A DNA stretch of 64,000 nt from a virus, in the IMG/VR virus record IMGVR_UViG_3300037222_000100, positions 1 through 64,000 of that record. One strand, given 5' to 3'. The notes below the pieces were generated by a model. That model ran no database searches. It had not been told where the DNA came from and saw nothing but the letters and a program-made list of their open reading frames with translations. Positions 25,459 to 31,545 of this stretch are shown here, one piece after another. How positions within the stretch are numbered: the stretch's first letter is position 1; every line of letters starts with the position of its first letter. The translations under genes were made by a program, and so were the position numbers.

Positions 25459-26175
25459 TTACAGAAACCAGGGCTGACACAGGCTGGCGTCATAGTTATG
25501 CCCAGCCGTTTCGACGCTCTCGTACTGCGTTGCGTCGGAGCCTGGCTCGATATGCGGGACGCCCGTGTAATGGGCGGTCCAGACCAGATATTCGTCGCGC
25601 TTGATCGAGTCATGCTCTAGTGCGGCAACGACCGCTGGCATCGTGCTCGTGTTGGCGTAGACGACCGGGCGCTTGACACCGCGAGCGTGCTGACGCCGGA
25701 CCCAGGCAGGAGCCTGGTCAGGAGTAGCGTCTCCTGTCTCGACATCGAGGCAGCGAGCGTCAGCGCTTGTGTTGACTGCGATAGAGAGATGTTTCGCGCC
25801 CGGATAGCGTTTGACCAGTCCGTTGTAGGAAGGCCATTTGCCGTTGACGTAGCCCGCGACGGCCTCCGGGTGAGAAACCGGCAGGCCGGTGTTCACGTCC
25901 GTCGAGTCGTACATCGTGAATCGCTGAGCCGGTGGTTTCGGCTGCGGTTTCGGCGGAACGGGCTTTGGCGCAGGCTTGTGTTCGAGACGCGCAAGTTCAG
26001 CCCGGCGCTTGAAGTTCAGTGCTTTGAGGCCCGCCAGCAGAGCGCGCTTAGCTGCGACCTGAGGAATCCAACCGCGAGGCTTTGCACTTCGGAGATGCTT
26101 GATTTCTGCTTCGAGCTTGACGCCGTGTTGGTGCGTCTGGCCGATCAGTTCCTTGAGTCTAGCGATGGTAGCCAT
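25459..26175 (-). CDS. endolysin, glycoside-hydrolase-like
   Basis: 238 aa. A coiled N-terminus and a Lys/Pro linker (about residues 68-85) lead to a TIM-barrel-like domain with MYDSTDVNT, HLSIAVN and CLDVETGDATPDQAP, where Asp and Glu lie at ends of strands as in GH25-like or DUF1906 lysins. It would cut host peptidoglycan at the end of infection. The modular order is inverted compared with many lysins: the putative binding part is N-terminal. Confidence 0.7.
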   Translation of the reverse strand: MATIARLKELIGQTHQHGVKLEAEIKHLRSAKPRGWIPQVAAKRALLAGLKALNFKRRAELARLEHKPAPKPVPPKPQPKPPAQRFTMYDSTDVNTGLPVSHPEAVAGYVNGKWPSYNGLVKRYPGAKHLSIAVNTSADARCLDVETGDATPDQAPAWVRRQHARGVKRPVVYANTSTMPAVVAALEHDSIKRDEYLVWTAHYTGVPHIEPGSDATQYESVETAGHNYDASLCQPWFL

Positions 26176-26299
26176 CTGTCATCCTCTCGTGTGGGCGGAC
26201 CTTGTGACAGCGCAGACAGACATCCCACCATTCGCCTCGATAGACTTCGTACGAAGCCCAAGCGTGCTTCCGGAGAAGCCAACAGATGAGGCGAAGCAT
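26159..26299 (-). CDS. small protein, 46 aa, overlapping the endolysin start
   Basis: ATG 26299 reads MLRLICWLLRKHAW with a CLRCHK pair near the C-terminus and ends inside the first codons of the endolysin in another frame (17-nt overlap). A hydrophobic start could make it membrane-associated, so a lysis regulator is possible. No SD is obvious. Confidence 0.4.
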   Translation of the reverse strand: MLRLICWLLRKHAWASYEVYRGEWWDVCLRCHKVRPHERMTDGYHR

Positions 26300-26360
26300 T
26301 TAGATGGGTCCCGTTCCATGATGTCACCCATTATGGGAGAGGTCGCGCCCGGATTGTTAG

Positions 26361-26429
26361 TCGCTCCCGCTGGAATCGAACCAGCGCCTAGAGGGTATGA
26401 TCCTCCTTGGCACCCATAGCCTGAGAGCG
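26361..26429 (-). tRNA. tRNA-Met or Ile2 (CAT)
   Basis: Acceptor CGCTCTC/GGGAGCG, anticodon loop ATCATAC, T-arm GCTGG-TTCGATT-CCAGC. D-arm is short. CCA not encoded. A CAT anticodon may read Met, or ATA if modified. Confidence 0.75.
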
Positions 26430-26565
26430 TGGCTTTCCCCTACCGCTTGCACGGGATAGCGGGTACTCGTGTAACACGTCATCTACGTGCTCCCTGATCC
26501 GGGGTGCGGCACATAGCAAGGATGACGTGAGTTAGAGCAGCGTCCTCTTGCGAAGGTCTGTTCTC

Positions 26566-26745
26566 CTAACCGTGTTTCTTCTGACCTGGCTCACCAGGTC
26601 CAAGAGGCTTACCAACGCGGGCGCGGTAGCGCTCGCACTTGGTTTTGTTGCGGCCCCACTTACGGTCGCCACCGCTTTTGCGGCGGTTGTTCCTTTTCAT
26701 CAACTTGGCGTGAGTTACGTCAAGCGGGTTTGCCCGATTGGGCAT
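26566..26745 (-). CDS. small basic protein, 59 aa
   Basis: ATG 26745 (MPNRANPLDVTHAK) is preceded by AAAGGAG at ideal spacing. More than one third of residues are Lys, Arg or His, so it likely binds nucleic acid. It is the last protein gene of the RNA array, with a three-codon leader frame just upstream. Family unknown. Confidence 0.7.
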   Translation of the reverse strand: MPNRANPLDVTHAKLMKRNNRRKSGGDRKWGRNKTKCERYRARVGKPLGPGEPGQKKHG

Positions 26746-26766
26746 GTGTATCTCCTTTGGCTAGGG

Positions 26767-26778
26767 TTACCTAGTCAT
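26767..26778 (-). promoter_or_regulatory. three-codon leader frame (ATG ACT AGG TAA)
   Basis: A strong AAGGAGG (26786-26792) lies 7 nt before this mini-frame Met-Thr-Arg-stop. The stop and a CTAGG/CCTAG hairpin come just before the SD of the basic protein. It could couple or attenuate translation, perhaps sensing the AGG codon for which a tRNA-Arg(CCT) is encoded at 32001. Confidence 0.4.
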
Positions 26779-26809
26779 GGGGATACCTCCTTGCGTTGGT
26801 TGATGTTGA

Positions 26810-26880
26810 AACGGATAGTCGGAATCGAACCGACATCAAGAGCGTGGAAGGCTCTTGTCATACCATTAGACCATACCCGC
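26810..26880 (-). tRNA. tRNA-Gly (TCC)
   Basis: Acceptor GCGGGTA/TATCCGT, anticodon arm AGAGC-CTTCCAC-GCTCT, T-arm GTCGG-TTCGATT-CCGAC, discriminator T as in bacterial Gly tRNAs. Confidence 0.9.
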
Positions 26881-26962
26881 AGGTGCGCCATATCGTCCTA
26901 TCATCCGTAGGTACGGCACACACCTACGTAGGCTCGTTTTCACCGCATGCTGTTACTCACGA

Positions 26963-27034
26963 AGCCCACTCTCGGAATCGAACCGAGTTCGCCGGTTTAC
27001 AAGACCGGAGCATCACCATTTATGCTTAGCAGGC
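26963..27034 (-). tRNA. tRNA-Thr (TGT)
   Basis: Acceptor GCCTGCT/AGTGGGC with GU pairs, anticodon arm CCGGT-CTTGTAA-ACCGG, T-arm CTCGG-TTCGATT-CCGAG. Its 5' end is only 4 nt from the RNase P RNA. Confidence 0.9.
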
Positions 27035-27038
27035 GAAT

Positions 27039-27423
27039 TGTATCGATAAGCCGGATTCTGTCATTGGACGATCATCCATCTCAGCCTTAGCTGCCGCCTC
27101 ACAACTGCGGTTCCCCAACCCGATATGACCGTAGGCTTTCCAACCCCTTCAATAGGTGGCCCGTTTTGCGGTATAGCCCTTGCGGACAACAAGCCTGCTC
27201 ATCGCAGACACGGCTTTCGCCATCAGGGGTACCACCGCCCTTAGGTTTCTCTGTATGGGTTTCATCCTCGACGCTTTGCGTGCGGTACAAACGCCTCTCG
27301 GCTCCCGCCTCTTTTCGCGATGTCTGTTGATCGCGGCTTCCTCAGCCGCAGACCGAGTTTCCTCGGCCAGGATGTCCGGACTTTCCTCTGGAGGGATCGG
27401 ACCTCCAGCGACCGTCTGATACA
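27039..27423 (-). ncRNA. rnpB: RNase P RNA
   Basis: About 385 nt. The 5' region has the conserved GAGGAAAGTCCGGAC (plus 27377-27393, read on minus) and the 3' region has GATGGATGATCGTCC, then GACAGAATCCGGCTTATCG; these are the universal bacterial RNase P core. The ends TGTATC and GATACA pair as helix P1. RNase P removes 5' leaders from tRNAs and normally works with a host protein subunit. It sits between tRNA-Gly (1-nt gap) and tRNA-Thr (4-nt gap) on one transcript, so cleavage at the tRNA-Thr 5' end would create its 3' end. Open frames across this segment are accidental. Confidence 0.92.
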
Positions 27424-27424
27424 G

Positions 27425-27494
27425 AGCGGTAGATGGGACTCGAACCCACAACCTCCACCATGGCTATAGTGGGTACCTCGCCTGAGGCTACCGC
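27425..27494 (-). tRNA. tRNA-Gly-like, probable GCC anticodon with enlarged loop
   Basis: Perfect acceptor GCGGTAG/CTACCGC with discriminator T, and T-arm GTGGG-TTCGAGT-CCCAT. The anticodon arm is CCAC(T)...(G)GTGG with an 8-10-nt loop containing ATAGCCAT instead of the usual seven. Acceptor and discriminator point to Gly; the anticodon reading is uncertain. Confidence 0.65.
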
Positions 27495-27599
27495 TGTTCC
27501 TACTGAATGTTCACGCACTGCCCAGGATGACCTCCGCCTGGAACCGCTCGTTGTTCTGCTTCGCACGCACGACGCTTAGCCCCTATGTCGGGTTGCCCT

Positions 27600-28259
27600 T
27601 CAGGCGTATTCGGCGGTTCGGCGGTTTCCGGCGTCACCTGTGATTCCCTCGGATTTACGGCTAAAGCGACCTTCCTTCCAATCGTTCAAAAGGGTGTACT
27701 CGTAACTCGTGATGTCTCCGTGGGCGATCAGGTCGAAGAGGACGGGCCTCTCCTCCTTCAAGCTTGCAACAAGGTGCTCTGCAATGTCCCTCTCGGCCTC
27801 CGTGAGGTAAGGCGCAATGGATTTGCCATTGCCGCCATCTCGTTTGTGCAGGTCCCGATGCCAACCGACGCAGGCGGGGATCGTGCAGAACGACCGAGGC
27901 GCGTAGCTGATGTAGTCTGGAAGCTCCAGCATCAGCCAGCGAGGAACGAAGTGGTGTCGTGTAATGCGGCCGTCGCACTCGCCCTCCTCGCCGTGGTAGC
28001 GACAGATAGGAGAATGCTGCGTGCCAAGTACGCGTTCCTTCTTGGCCTCGATCACATCATGCGGGATCAGCCCACTGCTGTGATTGAGGCGGTACAGGAC
28101 CGCTTTCGTGGAGAGGCGTTCATCGAGTAGATCATCGATGTCCGCGTCCTCGACCTCCGCGACGAGTTCTAGCTGCTCGACCGTAGCTTCGCCGTCATAC
28201 GAGTCGAACCAGTAGACCTGTCCCGTGACGGGATGGGTCCAATCTCGTGCTCGCGACAT
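27600..28259 (-). CDS. HNH-like nuclease-fold protein, 219 aa
   Basis: ATG 28259 follows TATACT by 6 nt (leaderless). The middle contains CRYHGEEGECDG, TRHHFVPRW and ACVGWHRDLHK, a Cys/His arrangement like a beta-beta-alpha-metal HNH fold. It is not one of the compact homing HNHs of this window and sits inside the RNA array, so it might act on RNA or DNA of the host. Function not established. Confidence 0.6.
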   Translation of the reverse strand: MSRARDWTHPVTGQVYWFDSYDGEATVEQLELVAEVEDADIDDLLDERLSTKAVLYRLNHSSGLIPHDVIEAKKERVLGTQHSPICRYHGEEGECDGRITRHHFVPRWLMLELPDYISYAPRSFCTIPACVGWHRDLHKRDGGNGKSIAPYLTEAERDIAEHLVASLKEERPVLFDLIAHGDITSYEYTLLNDWKEGRFSRKSEGITGDAGNRRTAEYA

Positions 28260-28265
28260 GCCTAC

Positions 28266-28271
28266 AGTATA
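28266..28271 (-). promoter_or_regulatory. -10 element TATACT
   Basis: Ends 6 nt before ATG 28259, predicting a leaderless message. Confidence 0.45.
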
Positions 28272-28285
28272 CAGCACACGTCAAG

Positions 28286-28357
28286 TAGCCCGACAGGGAG
28301 TCGAACCCTGGTTACGGCGCTGAGAACGCCGCGTTCTAACCGCTGAACTACCGGGCC
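28286..28357 (-). tRNA. tRNA-Glu (CTC)
   Basis: Acceptor GGCCCGG/TCGGGCT, D-stem GTTC/GAAC, anticodon arm CGGCG-TTCTCAG-CGCCG, T-arm CAGGG-TTCGACT-CCCTG. Confidence 0.9.
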
Positions 28358-28451
28358 ATACAGGGGAGCGCTCTACTGCTGACGCTACACGCCACAAGCA
28401 TCGCTGATCGGGCGATCCTTTCTTTCGTCGTAGTACTCCGACTTCAGACTT

Positions 28452-28502
28452 CGGTGACATGACAGGAATTGCACCTGCGACCTCTCCCCGTAAGGAGTGA
28501 AG
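28452..28502 (-). repeat. tRNA remnant (orphan T-arm)
   Basis: Directly 3' of tRNA-Ile(TAT) there is a hairpin CTCC...GGAG and a T-arm-like GCAGG-TGCAATT-CCTGT followed by CATGTCACC, but no partner acceptor strand or D-arm. It looks like a decayed tRNA. Confidence 0.35.
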
Positions 28503-28575
28503 TAGTCCCTCTCGGATTCGAACCGAGAACCAACCGCTCATAAGACGGGTGCTCTAACCATTGAGCTAAAGGACC
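28503..28575 (-). tRNA. tRNA-Ile (TAT)
   Basis: Acceptor GGTCCTT/AGGGACT, D-stem GCTC/GAGC, loop CTTATGA, T-arm CTCGG-TTCGAAT-CCGAG. Reads the rare ATA codon. One mismatch at the outer pair of the anticodon stem. Confidence 0.85.
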
Positions 28576-28603
28576 ATATGGGCCTCTCGCGAGGCCCAAG
28601 GGG

Positions 28604-28942
28604 TCAAAGATGCGATACCGCCTTTGGAGCAATTTCAGCCAAGGCCGGTGTTTGTGTTGTTTCGTTGTGCGTTGTCGTCCCACAGTCAATTTTGCTGACC
28701 CCGTAGTAGGGACGTTCGCCGTACCATGGTTCGCGATATGGTCGCGGATATGGTACTGGGTATGGGAGAGGATACGGTCGTGGAACCGAGATGGGCTGAT
28801 TCGCCAGTTCCTTCTTTAGGAGCCGAATGCAGTCCACCGTGGTCGGATTCCGACCGTGCCCTTTCCAGTCGAGCCCGCAGAGCGAGCAGACCGTCGATAC
28901 TGCGACGGGTTCAGGTTTGGTTGCTTTCTTTTGCGTTGCCAT
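28604..28942 (-). CDS. hypothetical protein with Pro-Tyr repeats, 112 aa
   Basis: ATG 28942 (MATQKKATKPE). A CSLCG zinc pair is followed by a tract of Pro-Tyr dipeptides (about residues 63-90) and a polar tail. It overlaps the previous gene by 32 nt. Low-complexity Pro-Tyr tracts are often extended linkers. Function unknown. Confidence 0.55.
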   Translation of the reverse strand: MATQKKATKPEPVAVSTVCSLCGLDWKGHGRNPTTVDCIRLLKKELANQPISVPRPYPLPYPVPYPRPYREPWYGERPYYGVSKIDCGTTTHNETTQTPALAEIAPKAVSHL

Positions 28943-29168
28943 GATTGGTGACGAGTCCCTTTGACACTTCACCGCGATTTTCTCGTTTCTCGGTCATGCC
29001 GCCCCAAACACGTCCACGGGCAGAGTCGAGCACATGGCCCGCCTGCGTCGTACTCATGTTGAGCGCGTGACTGATCTGCGGGACGGTACTGCCCTCAAAG
29101 TACATCTTGAAGGCATCGTATTCGCTCGCGTTGAGACAATACACCGATTCGATGTCTCGCCTCGCCAT
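28911..29168 (-). CDS. small helix-turn-helix protein, 85 aa
   Basis: MARRDIESVYCLN start with AAAGGAGG upstream. STVPQISHALNMSTTQAGHV resembles a sigma-region-4 or LuxR-type helix-turn-helix, so it may regulate transcription of the array. The C-terminus is charged. Confidence 0.6.
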   Translation of the reverse strand: MARRDIESVYCLNASEYDAFKMYFEGSTVPQISHALNMSTTQAGHVLDSARGRVWGGMTEKRENRGEVSKGLVTNHGNAKESNQT

Positions 29169-29205
29169 TTCACCCTCCTTTAGGATGTTGGTTTTGGTAA
29201 TGCAG

Positions 29206-29278
29206 GGTGGCCGGAGGGAATCGAACCCTCATCGCGTGGATCACAACCACGAGTTCTAACCGTTGAACTACGGTCACC
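29206..29278 (-). tRNA. tRNA-His (GTG)
   Basis: Anticodon arm CGTGG-TTGTGAT-CCACG, T-arm GAGGG-TTCGATT-CCCTC, acceptor GTGACCG/CGGCCAC with the His-specific extra G-1 opposite C73. One A-C mismatch in the acceptor. Confidence 0.9.
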
Positions 29279-29282
29279 ATGA

Positions 29283-29360
29283 TGCGCCGAGGGGTTTAGG
29301 TCCTTCCCCATCCGGGATTCGATGTACCCGTGCTCTTGAACCCGGTTGAGCTACCGACGC
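29283..29360 (-). tRNA. aberrant tRNA-like RNA, anticodon unclear
   Basis: Acceptor GCGTCGG/TCGGCGC (one GU) and D-stem GCTC/GAGC are good. The next arm is CGGG-TACATCGAAT-CCCG (10-nt loop) and the last is GGGG-AAGGACCTAAA-CCCC instead of a normal T-arm. It may be a rearranged or decaying tRNA, or a specialised tRNA-like RNA. Confidence 0.45.
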
Positions 29361-29362
29361 GA

Positions 29363-29437
29363 TGCCCCCTCTGGAAGTCGAATCCAGACTATGGACGGGT
29401 TTAGACCGTATCCCTCTGCCAATTGGGGTAAGGGGGC
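29363..29437 (-). tRNA. tRNA-Leu (probable TAA), short variable arm
   Basis: Perfect acceptor GCCCCCT/AGGGGGC, T-arm CTGGA-TTCGACT-TCCAG. Loop TCTAAAC gives TAA with C at position 33. The variable loop is only about 6 nt, unlike class II Leu tRNAs. Confidence 0.7.
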
Positions 29438-29546
29438 GTAAACCCTGCCGACTTGCCATTACTTGTCGCGCCCTGACGGGCGCAGTACAGTGGTTGGTTC
29501 ACTACTCGGCTGAACGAGCATCAGCGTCAAGTCGAATCAGGGCTAG

Positions 29547-29617
29547 CTGCGGGTCAGGGATTCGAACCCCGATTGACTGGTTCAAGGCCAGCGGTCCTGC
29601 CGTTGGACGAACCCGCA
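29547..29617 (-). tRNA. tRNA-Gln (TTG)
   Basis: Acceptor TGCGGGT/ACCCGCA with U1-A72 and G73 typical of Gln, anticodon arm GCTGG-CCTTGAA-CCAGT, T-arm with TTCGAAT. The end of the CDS 29554-29757 lies inside this gene. Confidence 0.85.
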
Positions 29618-29757
29618 AAGGATCGTTGCATCTGCGGATTCTTGACACGTAGAAGCTCCTCAGTCAGCATCCGCACAATACTGTATTTGTACCGATGGAC
29701 AGCGGTTTCACGTTCTTGCACGATCCGCTCGTGCCTCTTCTTGGTGATGAACCACAT
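29554..29757 (-). CDS. small basic protein, 67 aa, ending inside a tRNA gene
   Basis: ATG 29757 (MWFITKKRHERIV) is 6 nt after TATACT. The first 47 codons read as a basic helical protein; the rest is encoded by the tRNA-Gln(TTG) sequence and the TGA stop falls in its acceptor/T-arm boundary. The overlap would make translation and tRNA maturation compete on one transcript. Confidence 0.5.
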   Translation of the reverse strand: MWFITKKRHERIVQERETAVHRYKYSIVRMLTEELLRVKNPQMQRSFAGSSNGRTAGLEPVNRGSNP

Positions 29758-29763
29758 GGGTCC

Positions 29764-29769
29764 AGTATA
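29764..29769 (-). promoter_or_regulatory. -10 element TATACT
   Basis: Ends 6 nt before ATG 29757. Confidence 0.42.
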
Positions 29770-29776
29770 GCGAAAG

Positions 29777-29848
29777 CTGCGGGACAAGGATTCGAACCTC
29801 GATCCTCTGGCTCAGAACCAGATCACTTGCCGTTAGTACGATCCCGCA
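29777..29848 (-). tRNA. tRNA-Gln (CTG)
   Basis: Perfect acceptor TGCGGGA/TCCCGCA, G73, anticodon arm TCTGG-TTCTGAG-CCAGA, T-loop TTCGAAT. Confidence 0.9.
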
Positions 29849-29882
29849 ATGCGGCCCGGAAAGAATCTCCGGGCCAATTCTG

Positions 29883-29969
29883 TTACGACGTGAGACGCTC
29901 GACCGTCCAAGAGACTAGACCGGCGCTGAGCCAAGCGAGAACGCTACCGCCGCCTATGGTTACTGCCAT
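29883..29969 (-). CDS. membrane peptide, 28 aa
   Basis: ATG 29969 (MAVTIGGGSVLAW) preceded by GAGGGGG at good spacing, ending at TAA 29883. A single hydrophobic helix spans most of it. It lies between tRNA-Gln and tRNA-Met. Confidence 0.4.
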   Translation of the reverse strand: MAVTIGGGSVLAWLSAGLVSWTVERLTS

Positions 29970-29990
29970 GTTTCACCCCCTCAAAGGGAT

Positions 29991-30061
29991 AGCAGTCCCC
30001 GGATTCGAACACGGGCTCTCAAGGTTATGGGCCTTGAATGGTCACCAGACCACCTGACTGC
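29991..30061 (-). tRNA. tRNA-Met or Ile2 (CAT)
   Basis: Acceptor GCAGTC/GACTGC, D-stem TGGT/ACCA, anticodon arm CAAGG-CCCATAA-CCTTG. The T-stem has a one-base bulge. Second CAT tRNA of the array. Confidence 0.8.
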
Positions 30062-30064
30062 AAG

Positions 30065-30138
30065 TACTCTCCCTCGGATTCGAACCGAGACTGGACCGGG
30101 CTTGAACCGGCTTCCTCTACCAATTGGGATAGGAGAGC
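30065..30138 (-). tRNA. tRNA-Leu (CAA), short variable arm
   Basis: Acceptor GCTCTCC/GGAGAGT, anticodon arm GCCGG-TTCAAGC-CCGGT, T-arm CTCGG-TTCGAAT-CCGAG, 5-nt variable loop. Confidence 0.85.
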
Positions 30139-30260
30139 ATATACGAAGTGATTATGCTAACCTCACACATGCGCGAGGCGTAAATTTCCGGAGGAAGCAA
30201 CCGCTTTCGGTAGAGGCCCTAGGGGGTCCCCTCCAAATTTTTTGGCTACGATCAGCCGAG

Positions 30261-30335
30261 TCCTGTCGGGAGGATTTGAACCTCCGACTCCTCGCGTATC
30301 AGACGAGTGCTCTAACCAGACTGAGCTACGACAGG
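30261..30335 (-). tRNA. tRNA-Ile (GAT)
   Basis: Perfect acceptor CCTGTCG/CGACAGG, D-stem GCTC/GAGC, anticodon arm CTCGT-CTGATAC-GCGAG, T-arm GGAGG-TTCAAAT-CCTCC. Confidence 0.92.
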
Positions 30336-30482
30336 TAGTTTGGGACTCCGCCGCGTCACTTCGGCAGTTTCTAGCACCGGGGCTTAGTCCGGGTCCCGAG
30401 AGTGCAGAGCCGACGCAGGAATCGAACCTGCCGGACCCCGGTGCATGCACCTAGTCTGGACCCCAGTCGTCGCACTACACAG
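30336..30482 (-). other. structured segment with an orphan T-arm
   Basis: Contains GCAGG-TTCGATT-CCTGC but no clean acceptor, D or anticodon arm. GCACCGGGG and CCCCGGTGC (9 bp) with TCCGG/CCGGA can enclose it in a long stem. It is either a decayed tRNA or an unassigned structured RNA. Confidence 0.35.
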
Positions 30483-30556
30483 CGGACCCAGGCGGAATCG
30501 AACCGCCGACACCTGCCTTTTCAGGGCAGTGCTCTACCTGACTGAGCTACAGGTCC
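30483..30556 (-). tRNA. tRNA-Phe (GAA)
   Basis: Acceptor GGACCTG/TGGGTCC, anticodon arm CTGCC-CTGAAAA-GGCAG, T-arm GGCGG-TTCGATT-CCGCC. Confidence 0.92.
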
Positions 30557-30823
30557 CTACTTTTGCCCGGCCAAGATGTCTTCGACCTGATCGAGCACCT
30601 TGGGCATGGACTCCTCTACTTCGCAGTCGATGCACTTCTTGCTGCCTCTGATTGCACGCTTCACGCAATGAGGTTCCTCACAAAGGATTCTCGTGGGCCG
30701 CATGAACTCTGGAATGTCGAAGTCTTCTTGCATCTTCATCTTTCGTCGTCTCAGGCCCGCCAGCAGAACGATGATCGCGCCTCCAGCGAGGAGGTTCTTC
30801 TGCTCTTGGTACATGCCACCCAT
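30557..30823 (-). CDS. small membrane-anchored protein with Cys motif, 88 aa
   Basis: ATG 30823 (MGGMYQEQKNLLAGG) with an N-terminal hydrophobic helix (AIIVLLAGL), then a basic patch and CEEPHC...CIDC, a possible zinc site. Extended -10 TGCTATCAT is 10 nt upstream. Its TAG stop abuts the tRNA-Phe 5' end. Confidence 0.55.
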   Translation of the reverse strand: MGGMYQEQKNLLAGGAIIVLLAGLRRRKMKMQEDFDIPEFMRPTRILCEEPHCVKRAIRGSKKCIDCEVEESMPKVLDQVEDILAGQK

Positions 30824-30833
30824 TAGGCGACGG

Positions 30834-30842
30834 ATGATAGCA
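30834..30842 (-). promoter_or_regulatory. extended -10 promoter TGCTATCAT
   Basis: TGC-TATCAT ends 10 nt before ATG 30823. Confidence 0.45.
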
Positions 30843-30849
30843 CTTTCAG

Positions 30850-30934
30850 CGGAGGGACAAGGAATCGAACCCTCAGGACGCAAGCCCTGGCCTAGTTTTC
30901 AAGACTAGTTGCCGACCATTCAGCGCGGCCCTCC
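30850..30934 (-). tRNA. tRNA-Ser (TGA)
   Basis: 85 nt with a long variable arm; acceptor GGAGGG/CCCTCC, anticodon arm CTAGT-CTTGAAA-ACTAG, G73. Confidence 0.88.
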
Positions 30935-30986
30935 AGGAGCGGACCGCCCCGAGAGCCATTTCAGGCCGGGAGACGCTACCGCTCTA

Positions 30987-31057
30987 AGGCGTCGTCCGGA
31001 TTCGAACCGGAGTGAGTCGGGTTGCAGCCAACTGCGTAGCCTCTCCGCCACGACGCC
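30987..31057 (-). tRNA. tRNA-Cys (GCA)
   Basis: Perfect acceptor GGCGTCG/CGACGCC with U73 typical of Cys, anticodon arm GTTGG-CTGCAAC-CCGAC, T-arm TCCGG-TTCGAAT-CCGGA. Confidence 0.92.
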
Positions 31058-31063
31058 AATGTA

Positions 31064-31420
31064 CTACAGCACTACAAGACCTTCTTCGACCTCGGTGTGA
31101 CAGTTGCCGCAGAGAAGAGCACACTTCGCGGCCTCTGCCTGAACCGTCTTCCAGGCGCGAGTAAATCCCTTGGCCGCAATGCCAAAGGACTTCGTGGTCG
31201 GATCGAGATGATGAAATTGAAGAGCACCTTCGCACCGATCATACCCACACACTTCACATCGACCACCATGTTCTGCGACTAATTTCCGCTTGATCTCGCG
31301 TCGCTTCTCAGCGATGCGGTCGCTCTCGCACGGACGACAACGCCAACTGTTAGCGGCGTCAGGTCGCCTCCAATGAGACACGTCGCCGTGCCTCTTGCAG
31401 GTCTTGATCTGTTGCTCCAC
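31064..31420 (-). CDS. HNH homing endonuclease
   Basis: Best start is GTG 31420, 7 nt after TGGTATAAT; an ATG at 31429 overlaps that -10. The 118-aa protein has an N-terminal CKRHG...CRPC pair and the HNH core CEVCGYDRC, LQFHHLDP and LCGNCHTEVEE. It is a paralog of the proteins at 8933 and 33623. Confidence 0.82.
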   Translation of the reverse strand: MEQQIKTCKRHGDVSHWRRPDAANSWRCRPCESDRIAEKRREIKRKLVAEHGGRCEVCGYDRCEGALQFHHLDPTTKSFGIAAKGFTRAWKTVQAEAAKCALLCGNCHTEVEEGLVVL

Positions 31421-31427
31421 CTGTGGC

Positions 31428-31436
31428 ATTATACCA
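31428..31436 (-). promoter_or_regulatory. extended -10 promoter TGGTATAAT for HNH gene
   Basis: TGG-TATAAT ends 7 nt before GTG 31420. Confidence 0.5.
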
Positions 31437-31457
31437 TGGTGTACGCCAGACTTGTAG

Positions 31458-31532
31458 CTCACGGCGCTGGAATCGAACCAGCCTCATACTCGGGTAACAG
31501 CCGAGCGCATTCGCCTTGATTGCTAGCCGTGA
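31458..31532 (-). tRNA. tRNA-Asn (GTT)
   Basis: Perfect acceptor TCACGGC/GCCGTGA, G73, anticodon arm CTCGG-CTGTTAC-CCGAG, T-arm GCTGG-TTCGATT-CCAGC. Confidence 0.92.
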
Positions 31533-31545
31533 ATGCAGAGGAAGA

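Noticed and set aside
27099-27566. Open frames of 60-100 codons in several frames at 27.1-27.5 kb
   Set aside because: They lie on RNase P RNA and tRNA-Gly sequence, have no ribosome sites and unlikely compositions.
27495-27599. A 19-codon GTG frame (MRAKQNNERFQAEV) after tRNA-Gly in transcript order
   Set aside because: Codon choice is plausible but it is too short and the start signal too weak to call.
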